Part shown: positions 9,703 to 16,923 of the stretch, piece by piece
Position numbering within the stretch: position 1 is the stretch's first letter
Layout: each line of letters begins with the position of its first letter
From: Acrasis kona
Taxonomy: Eukaryota; Heterolobosea; Eutetramitea; Acrasida; Acrasidae
Direction of reading: 5' to 3'
NCBI GenBank assembly: GCA_026419775.2
Contig: JAOPGA020001087.1
Coordinates: 1-35,171, forward strand
Length of the DNA stretch: 35,171 bases
The notes under the pieces: generated by a model
Database searches by the model: none
What the model was told of the DNA's origin: nothing
What the model saw: the letters and a program-made list of their open reading frames with translations, nothing else
Translations under genes and position numbers: made by a program

Positions 9703-10494
9703 TCAGGTTCTACCATGTACCTGTCCCCGTTGACTGTACCAAGTTAAGGTCCCTGCTTGTTTTTCTTGAAAATAATCCCAACTACTTTTATAATATCTTC
9801 TAATGTTGGTTTTGATTCTCAATATAAGCTTATATGTACACTCATCTGTCACATAGATGACATTATACCACTGAAGATATTTTTCATGATCCCACGTGTT
9901 CACATGCGATCGTGTGTTGATAAAAAATTTACTGCTTGTTTTTATTGAGTTTAAGCAATGTACAGCTATATAGAATCTATCAAGATGTTCCTGTGGTTGA
10001 TTTAATTCTTCTGTGGAGTTACAATTGAACTTTTCTCTGAAGTATTGTCTGTTTTGTGGATTTATAACCTGCAGTTTTGTTCTAGCCTTCTCCATCATTT
10101 TAAGAAGCTTTGGAGAGCTTTCAATTTTTTTGTTAATTAAAATGTAATTACCCGGGATTTGAATAAGACGTACATCTCGAACTGCCATGTAATTATCATC
10201 GTGTTTTTGATCGTTTTTGGTAAGAATTGATGCAGTGACGTTGTCAGTAATTATTTCACAGTAATGTTGGTCACTTTGTATGTCCATTATATCAAATAAC
10301 GGTGCGCAGTACGTTGTTGTACTAACTCTCTTGGACACCTTCTTTGGTGATAAATTTTGTAGTTTGATGTGAATGAGCTTATGACCAACCGTATTGAATG
10401 TCTTTGAAACTTGCAACAGCTTCACTACCCCTTCTATAGGTAAAAAATGCCCAATAGTGATGGAGCAATCAAGAGGAAGATCACACAGACGCAT
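9703..10494 (-). CDS. F-box-like protein
   Basis: Single exon, 263 residues, MRLCDLPLD to VHGRT. The first 40 residues fit a short F-box (LPLDCSITIGHFLPIEGVVKLLQVSKTFN), the motif that binds Skp1 in SCF ubiquitin ligases. The remainder is unassigned, mixed charged and aromatic (WDHEKYLQWYNVIYVTDE, NIRRYYKSSWDYF), with no WD40 or LRR repeats. A substrate-adaptor role is inferred from the N-terminus alone. It converges with the LRR kinase across 103 bp. An alternative is a divergent family of unrelated function whose N-terminus resembles an F-box by chance. Confidence 0.6.
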   Translation of the reverse strand: MRLCDLPLDCSITIGHFLPIEGVVKLLQVSKTFNTVGHKLIHIKLQNLSPKKVSKRVSTTTYCAPLFDIMDIQSDQHYCEIITDNVTASILTKNDQKHDDNYMAVRDVRLIQIPGNYILINKKIESSPKLLKMMEKARTKLQVINPQNRQYFREKFNCNSTEELNQPQEHLDRFYIAVHCLNSIKTSSKFFINTRSHVNTWDHEKYLQWYNVIYVTDECTYKLILRIKTNIRRYYKSSWDYFQEKQAGTLTWYSQRGQVHGRT

Positions 10495-10979
10495 CTACTT
10501 TATCTGAAATTTGTTGTTACAACAAAATTTGCAAAGTCAACTAAGACAGCCTCACAACTGAGAGGCTTGGTGATATACCTATTACAAGTTAATCGTACAC
10601 TGGCTTAGTCAATATTTTAACACTATATAATAATGAAATTATTTTTTTATCGATACATAGGAATCCTATCGATGCGTATAACTGATACGAAGGTAACTAA
10701 ACATTGTAGATTTCATTCATATTTTATTTTTAAATTTTCAGAAAATGATATCTTGTCGTTTATTATCTTTTCGCTTGGGAGGAACCAACCCTTGAAGGAA
10801 GTGCTCATGTATCTTGTCTTGCCACTTTTTCGACCATTCACTTCGAAATTTGTCTCCATGAACCGTTTGATAAAAAAAGTTGTAACTTTATTAGAAAACG
10901 TATTGAAAATGGAATTCGAGATTTGCCATCCTGTAGAGCGTATCAAGCTACGTAAGAATATATAAAATTGTCTCACAAT
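10495..10979. other. Gap with ambiguous coding signs on both strands
   Basis: The plus strand has an open frame from 10633 to 10965. Inside it, 10692-10740 looks like a 49-bp intron (GTAACT to TTTTCAG), but splicing it in phase leads to an early stop. The minus strand has an open frame from 10976 to 10713 and an alternative 46-bp intron reading. A further minus frame contains a natural-looking basic segment (WSKKWQDKIHEHF) without a usable start. I cannot choose a model; transcript data would decide. The RNA ligase gene ends immediately to the right. Confidence 0.3.
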
Positions 10980-12470
10980 TTATTCAAGTAGTGGTTTATC
11001 AATACCTTGCTCAGTACTTGGAGTCAACTCTCCATCACTAGGGGTCGTTTTAAACGAAACACTCCCACCTACTAATGCTTTGCAGCCCTCGAGGTCAGTT
11101 TGTGCTTTATTAATTATCGTCAACTTGATCTCCTTTTCAAAATCAATATCCGTCTTCTTTCCCAAACAGTTTCTTACAACAGTGTAATACAACATCCCTC
11201 TGTTTGGACGAATGGCCTCTAAGCACTTGATGATATTTTTCATATCCAACTTACCATCAACAGTGTAATCTTGTCTCGCTCTTGTCATATCTGCCTGGAT
11301 ATCCAAGGCAGTGTCATCAATGGCTTTTAATAACCGATCATTAAATAACATTAAACTACTTCTGTACTTTCCTTCAAATAGAATGGGAATCAAATCATCG
11401 ATTTTATTTTCAACGGTCAACTTCCAAATGTATGACTCTCTTGAAGTCTGATCGATAATATCTCTACCGTGGTGCAGGTCTGTGTACCAAACACTCTTTA
11501 TTTTGAACATCAAATCATTTCTCAACCTAAGAACAAAACCTTCTTGACCATCCTCTAGCACTTCAATTGCTCTTACTAAATCTCTGATGGAGCTTCTTCC
11601 TTCTAGATATTTCTGGGCGGACGGCCAGTTTTTCACACATGCTACGTTATATTCGGATGATTCTGCTTTCATTGTAGAATAAGGAATGAATCTTCCATTA
11701 ACAGTATGACGCACGGAGAGAAGACATAAGAATGCTGAGCCATAGCTGATAACTACTTTGTGATCTTCATCAAAATATTCAAACAATGGAGTGAATCCTT
11801 GTGACAAATACTTTAATGATAAATCAATATAATTTTGAAGAGGATGAGGAATAAGATTTTCAAAGATTTCATAAGAAAAAGTACACATTTCCTGTCCCTT
11901 TGTAACGCGGTAGGTTACAAAAGATTCCACAGGAACATTGCCATAAACAAATTTATCAATACTACGAGAAAGGTCTTTTGAAAAACCTAATTTACTTCTC
12001 CATCTTAACCTCTTTATTGATGTATTTTCATCTATTGTAGTAACCGTCTCTAATATAGGAGTTATTAAACTTCCATCAAGTTTTTCAAGCACCTCCAAAG
12101 CGGGTGTGCTCGGGTCTTCTTTTATTAAGTTGGCCACCACAGAGTCAATGTACTCCACTGAAGACTCCTCTCGTTCGTTCACATTAAAGAATTTGTGCAT
12201 TGTCCTACTAACAATCTCTCCTGAATTGGTATCGAACATGAGGCCTCTAATCTCACGACGTAGGCAACGTTTTTGGAATTCCTGCTCAGATAGAACTATT
12301 GGGTCTCTAAGGCGAAGTAATGGTGGAAATGAACCTGACGTCATGTTTTTATAGTTGGCGTATGTAAACGGCCCATCCACTTTGATGATAAAATCTTTTG
12401 AATCCTCTATGCATTTTTGTACTTGTGATATATGTGTGATTGGGAGAAATTCGAAATCTCTGTTCGTCAT
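10980..12470 (-). CDS. T4 Rnl1-like RNA ligase
   Basis: Intronless, 496 residues. Nucleotidyltransferase motifs appear in order: an upstream RGLMFD/KFFNVNE patch typical of the Rnl1 group, motif I KLDGSL with the lysine that becomes adenylated, motif III-like FEYFDEDH, motif IV EGFVLR and motif V MFKIKSVWY. The family seals 3'-OH/5'-phosphate RNA ends using ATP and is known from phage T4, baculoviruses and some fungi and protists. A basic, helical C-terminal region of about 140 residues could bind RNA. In this genome the role could be RNA repair or tRNA-fragment joining; nothing nearby specifies it. Absence of introns may indicate transfer. GAATAAATT at the stop combines stop codon and poly(A) signal. 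Confidence 0.85.
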   Translation of the reverse strand: MTNRDFEFLPITHISQVQKCIEDSKDFIIKVDGPFTYANYKNMTSGSFPPLLRLRDPIVLSEQEFQKRCLRREIRGLMFDTNSGEIVSRTMHKFFNVNEREESSVEYIDSVVANLIKEDPSTPALEVLEKLDGSLITPILETVTTIDENTSIKRLRWRSKLGFSKDLSRSIDKFVYGNVPVESFVTYRVTKGQEMCTFSYEIFENLIPHPLQNYIDLSLKYLSQGFTPLFEYFDEDHKVVISYGSAFLCLLSVRHTVNGRFIPYSTMKAESSEYNVACVKNWPSAQKYLEGRSSIRDLVRAIEVLEDGQEGFVLRLRNDLMFKIKSVWYTDLHHGRDIIDQTSRESYIWKLTVENKIDDLIPILFEGKYRSSLMLFNDRLLKAIDDTALDIQADMTRARQDYTVDGKLDMKNIIKCLEAIRPNRGMLYYTVVRNCLGKKTDIDFEKEIKLTIINKAQTDLEGCKALVGGSVSFKTTPSDGELTPSTEQGIDKPLLE

Positions 12471-12742
12471 ACTTTTGTTGTACTGCTCAGGTTTTGGTTT
12501 GTGCGTTTTAAAAAGTGCAGGTGGGAAGTTCCTGGTTAGTTCGCCATAAGCCAGTTATTTGTCCATCGTGTTGTAATGTAAGGATGAATAAACAATAAAT
12601 TTTAAAGCTTGTAGTATACTTTCGGTTTATCTCCAGTAGGTATTTTTGGACGTTTTACATCCTATTTACGTGATATCATTAAATTAATGTCCAAATTACA
12701 ATAGATTTCAACAAACACAAAGTCAACCACAATTAACACAAG

Positions 12743-12925
12743 ATGATATATGAAGTACACTCAGATCAATTCCTTCGTTTTCTGAAGTCAAAGGGACAAA
12801 AGTACTCACACAGCACATTCAATGATTAATTAATACTTTAAAGGGACAAGAAACAACGAGAGGAGAGGCCCAAGGCACCCAAAATCGGAAGACAAGACAG
12901 TTCACAAATGTATGCTGATGGATAA
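12743..12925 (+). CDS. Small two-exon gene, 46 residues, unassigned
   Basis: Exon 1 is 12743-12801 and exon 2 is 12844-12925, joined across a 42-bp GT-AG intron in matching phase. The protein starts MIYEVHSDQFLRFLK and continues as a basic segment (DKKQREERPKAPK), ending in MYADG at TAA within GATAAAAATAA. Exon 1 alone ends after 28 codons and exon 2 has no own start, so ordinary ORF scans miss it. It converges with Rab7, 25 bp between stops. No family is recognised. Evidence is intron size, phase and composition only. Confidence 0.5.
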
Positions 12926-12950
12926 AAATAATTTAATTTAAAAATAATGT

Positions 12951-13697
12951 TTAACATGCACATCCTGAATTATCTGCTGGTGGCGGCATGAATTGTGGAA
13001 CCTCCTCAATGTATTTCGAACTATCCACATTAATTGAGTTAATCCAATTGAAACTTACCCTTCTTCGTTTTTCTTTGATTTCTCTCTTTTCACAGCTTCC
13101 GCTGCAATGTATTGGAACACCTCAGGGACATTAACACCACTTTTAGCACTCGTTTCGTAGTATGGGATGTTTCCCATTTTGTTGTCCCTTAACCATAAGC
13201 CAACACTATTTCTATCAACTTCTCTTGGACCAGTGGAATCTGCCATGTCCAACTTATTCCCACAAAGTGCAAAAATAAAGTCGTTGTCTTCTTCGGTGGT
13301 TACTTGGGTTAAGAAGTCGGACCTCCACTTGTGTGTACTTTCAAGAGTTTTTTTATTGGTTAAATCTAAATGGTGTCACTTTCGTGGTTGATATTTGACG
13401 TACCACAGACCAAAACACAGGCATCTGCACCTCGATAAAATGTCTTTCCTAAAGATTGAAATCGTTCCTGCCTATAAATTAATATCGAACAAAGTTGTGT
13501 GCGCACCCTGCAGTGTCCCATATCTGTAATGTAACCGAATAGTCATCGACCGGTATCACTTTGACTTTGAAGTCAGCCCCAATCGTCGTTTTGTGTTGTT
13601 GGCTGAAGTGCTGCATTACATATTGATTCAATAGACATGTTTTCCCAACGTTGCTGTCCCCAAGAATGATGACCTTGATGATAATCTTCTTCGACAT
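12951..13697 (-). CDS. Rab7-like small GTPase
   Basis: Four exons, 13697-13507, 13471-13404, 13365-13059 and 13020-12951, with 35-, 38- and 38-bp introns, give 211 residues. Motifs: P-loop [11 protein letters not shown], the switch-I effector segment [21 protein letters not shown] (rebuilt across the first intron), GNKLDMAD and [10 protein letters not shown]. The last exon supplies the C-terminus, ending CAC, a CxC double-geranylgeranylation site as in Rab7. Rab7 controls late endosome-lysosome traffic, here probably phagosome maturation. The start MSKKIIIKV is preferred over the ATG at 13766, which would add 23 unusual residues. Without splicing, the frame 13055-13252 falsely appears to end in KKNEEG with no prenylation motif. 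Confidence 0.95.
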
Positions 13698-13836
13698 GTC
13701 CAGTTTATTGTAAGGGAAAAGCAAGCTTGATAAATTAGGAAGCGTCCTCATATAGAGCACATTCAATGCGATTCATGCATCCTTTGTGGGTGGGTCAATG
13801 ATAACAGATATATTACATATAAACAAGATTGTTTAT

Positions 13837-14157
13837 TTACAATTGGAAGGAATGTATCATGCCCTCGTATTCAACTTTCTTTTTGGGATATTTGAGTTCC
13901 CTTTCTGTTACTGTGATATGCCCCTTAGGGCAATCAATGAACCTCAGTTCCTTCGCACCTCCATTGCTCGTCTCATGATGTTCCACGATCTGTGTGGACG
14001 TGGACGTTGTTATCATTCTTGTGGTATTACCTCTTTCGAGCCACGTTATAGAGTCATTAGCATCTCTAATTTGTTGAAGGATTTCTTTAACCGTCTCCTC
14101 AGGTAGTGACAGCATCGCTTCGGCCTTTCTCTTTGAGTTATGCATGCCGATTTTCAT
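13837..14157 (-). CDS. Small charged protein, unassigned
   Basis: Intronless, 106 residues (MKIGMHNSKRKAE to MIHSFQL). The middle is helical (LSLPEETVKEILQQIRDAND) followed by a Thr/Ser-rich stretch and a strand-rich tail (GHITVTERELKYPKKK). There is no signal peptide, membrane segment or known motif. It lies 139 bp upstream of Rab7 on the same strand. Long, even composition and an uninterrupted frame favour a real gene, but no homology is recognised. Confidence 0.5.
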   Translation of the reverse strand: MKIGMHNSKRKAEAMLSLPEETVKEILQQIRDANDSITWLERGNTTRMITTSTSTQIVEHHETSNGGAKELRFIDCPKGHITVTERELKYPKKKVEYEGMIHSFQL

Positions 14158-14248
14158 AAAGTTCTATTATTATTAAACAATAATTATGCATAAATCCTGT
14201 GCACAGATCAGGATAGAGAATAACCTATTTTAGTTATATATTTTAATA

Positions 14249-14451
14249 CTACCTATAGAAAATTGGATTTTTATATACATAATTTTTTGACACCTGCGAT
14301 AAATTACCACCGCAATTGCATGCAATTTCAAAATACAGTAGATGGATACATCATTAAACCACAGCCTCTGTCTGGGAACAGAATAACAAACTTGAGCTAA
14401 CCTAACTTGCAGTTTACTTAAAAAACTGCCATTTAAAGTTAGGTCGGACAT
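14249..14451 (-). CDS. Candidate three-exon microgene, 37 residues
   Basis: Exons 14451-14418, 14371-14337 and 14293-14249 join across 46- and 43-bp GT-AG introns in matching phase, giving MSDLTLNGSFL to NPIFYR and a TAG stop. The first intron ends in a clear pyrimidine tract (TTCTGTTCCCAG). The unspliced frame (14451-14230) looks less natural. The product has no recognised family. Two consecutive phase-consistent introns of typical size are suggestive, but the exons are so short that chance is possible. Confidence 0.33.
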
Positions 14452-14737
14452 TATTTTAATTATAAAAACGAGACGAAAATATAAATGGAAGCCAAATGAT
14501 TGGCTAGGATCTCTTCATCACATACTACTAGTAGTACAGAAAAACTCCTTATGAATTTAACTTATTCAAGATGTAATTACTTACTGTAATGAAACGCTTT
14601 ATATGGGCTTTGTGCACGTTGCCTTCACTTAAACGTTCTGCTAAAATTGGTTAAAGAGTTTAATGAGTCGCGTTAGTATAATGTCCAAGGTAGCGAAGAA
14701 GAAGTTGCAAGTAGTTTGTAGAATAAAAGCATTTTAT

Positions 14738-14950
14738 TTAAGCCAAGCATACGTATAGGGCGTGAATGATTGCTAGTAAACTGAAGCTAATAAGGTATAA
14801 AACGATGTTGATGAGAAGGTCACTATAAATTATTAAAAGATAATTCAATGTCAGTATGTCTTACACTCCTGCTCCTCTCTTCAAGAAAACGGCAACTGGT
14901 GGCAAGAAGATTGATAGAATGATCAATAAGATTTGGTTAACTTCGGACAT
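14738..14950 (-). CDS. PMP3/UPF0057 small plasma-membrane protein
   Basis: Exons 14950-14865 and 14822-14738 with a 42-bp intron encode 56 residues. The first membrane helix ends in the family signature LPPVAVFLKRG, followed by a polar turn (GAGVDLLIN) and a second helix (LYLISFSLLAIIHALYV). Known members (yeast Pmp3, plant RCI2) affect membrane potential and salt tolerance. Upstream, 15172-15044 is a 43-codon frame (MRVEEFQSLL to EILAI) that could be spliced in frame onto this gene with an 81-bp or 48-bp intron, adding an N-terminal extension unusual for the family. The core start MSEVNQIL is the safer choice. TTAAATAAAA combines stop and poly(A) signal. Confidence 0.88.
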
Positions 14951-15314
14951 ATCGGCTCGTTTCTGTAATTTGTGTTGGCAAAAATAAGAGGTACTCTCAT
15001 TGGATTATCAATTTTACAACTAATGTGATTGGGTGTACCTTACAATAGCGAGTATTTCAACAGCCTTTGCATGATATAACGATACACCAATTCTATCATT
15101 TATTTGTATGTTGAAGATACCGATAGTCGGGTGTGGACTTCTTAGCAAACTTTGAAATTCCTCAACCCTCATCGCATTTGAATATCAAACTCCGTCGCTT
15201 ACAAAGGCGAACAAGAATTCGGAATACGTTTCTAATAGACTACACGGAATTCCATTACGCTACTCTATTTAGGAGATCAACACCAGTAATTTAATTCACT
15301 TTCATCACAAAATA

Positions 15315-15880
15315 ATGAAGACCTTCGTCACACTTTTGTTGCTATACTTGGCCTGTTTATCATTATGTGATGTCACAGAGAATAACGTTACTGTTCATGC
15401 TCCCCAAGACAAGATTTGGCAGTATCTATCAAGTGTCAAAAATTTCGAAAGTCTGAACATTGTGGCGTAAGTAACGAGATTGACACATTTATCTTACATT
15501 AACAGTATTGATGTCGTGGAACATCCTGTTGAAAACCCCAACAAGAGAAAGTTTACTTTAACCGAGGAGATTCCTATCTTGCACTTCTTCAGGAAAAAGG
15601 TTGTGAGCGAATGCTCTTGGGATATGACCCCCTCTGTGTTGATAAACCAAACTGTAATCAATGATTCTGGACTAGATGTGAACGTGATAGTTCGCCTACA
15701 GCCAAACGTATGTTAATCTCATCTCGGTAGATGTTAATTTTTAAGGGTGAAAAAACCACAGTAACTCATCGTATAACCATTACCAATGGAGATTTTATTA
15801 AGCGCACTTTTGCAGTGAAAACTAGCCGAGACATTCAACTTTCTTGGCTTCAGAATTTGAACAAAGTGTTCATTAAATAA
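15315..15880 (+). CDS. Secreted SRPBCC (START/Bet v1-like) domain protein
   Basis: Exons 15315-15466, 15506-15707 and 15746-15880 with 39- and 38-bp introns give 162 residues. Residues 1-18 are a signal peptide (MKTFVTLLLLYLACLSLC). The mature part begins VTVHAPQDKIWQYLSSVKNF, typical of the first strand and helix of the SRPBCC fold, and ends in a long C-terminal helix (RDIQLSWLQNLNKVFIK). The fold holds hydrophobic ligands; secretion suggests extracellular or vacuolar lipid binding. The ligand is unknown. It is divergent from the PMP3 gene with about 140 bp between. The stop lies in AAATAAATTT. Confidence 0.75.
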
Positions 15881-16116
15881 ATTTTAAATATTATCTAACC
15901 AATCTAATGCTTTGTATATGTCTGAAATGTGTTGCTGCGCATCTACTTTCTAACGTAAAACTTCTTTATTAATAAGATTCATGGCCTTTATTTATCCAAT
16001 AAAGTGATCGAGATTGGGAATCGTGTACTGGCATAAAGACGAAGAGGGACACACAATGTTCGGTTACAAAATCTGAATCAGAATGAGTGGAAATTGAGTA
16101 AGGTTGCAAATACTTC

Positions 16117-16806
16117 ATGAGTTCAGCGTACGGTACAATAAGCACACCAACTTCTGTTCAAGACGTATCTTCCCTACTCCCAATCAAACTTGAATCAAAA
16201 GGGAATCACTTTATTTTCATTGACCGTGTCGATCAGAACGATGAGGAGCAATTATCAAAACTCCACGAAATGTTGAACCATGAAATAAGAAATGGTGCAG
16301 TACGTGTTATACTCTGACATTAACATTCGCAATCAGGCAACAGTTATCCTCAGGAGGCAGAATTAACAAGAGAGCAGTGGAAAGCATACTTCCTCTCCGC
16401 TGAGGCTTTCGTTTCAAAAAATGAGGAAGGGGAAGTGATGGGAACATTCTACATAAAGCCAAACTTTCCAGGTCGTTGCTCACACATTTGTAACGGTGGA
16501 TTCAGTAAGTCACAATAAAGTAAACTAGATTAACATTTTATCAAAGTAACAGCAATAAATCACAGAAGAAAGGGGGCTGCAAAGGCAATGGCACAGGCTT
16601 TTTTAATACTTGCTCCTGCGCTTGGCTACAAAGCTTCCATGTTCAATTTAGTGTTCGAAACAAATGTCGCCAGTGTTGAATTGTGGAAATCTTTGAACTT
16701 TCAACAGATTGGAAGAGTGCCTAATGCTGGTCGATTGAAAAATGCAAGAGGAGAAGAGCAGTTCGTGGATGCCCTTATCTTTTATAACGACTTTCAAAAC
16801 AAATAA
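16117..16806 (+). CDS. GNAT-family N-acetyltransferase
   Basis: Exons 16117-16294, 16337-16504 and 16547-16806 with two 42-bp introns give 201 residues. The acetyl-CoA-binding motif A is HRRKGAAKAMAQ, encoded across the second junction. NVASVELWKSLNF and the following IGRVPNAG form the C-terminal part, as in yeast and fungal cytosolic GNATs that carry NGNxYPQE near the N-terminus. The first intron donor is ambiguous: GTGCAG (used here) gives NGNSYPQE in frame, while the better-looking GTACGT five bases later does not fit any in-frame acceptor. The substrate is unknown. The stop lies in AAATAAATAAAA. Confidence 0.85.
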
Positions 16807-16923
16807 ATAAAAACTTATTGAAAGCTGCTTCAGTTATATAAGGCTTGTGAACGTGTATTAATTTACCCCGCCATTCGATAGTCTGTTTTCATTTTTAAAA
16901 TTTAAAGTGAAGTTGACATCGCC

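Noticed and set aside
10633-10965. 110-codon plus-strand ORF as a real gene
   Set aside because: It contains an intron-like segment (10692-10740) whose removal closes the frame, and antisense frames look equally plausible; left as an unresolved gap.
16295-16336. GTACGT at 16300 as the GNAT first donor
   Set aside because: It is a better consensus than GTGCAG but gives no in-frame junction with any acceptor, while GTGCAG restores the expected YPQE segment.
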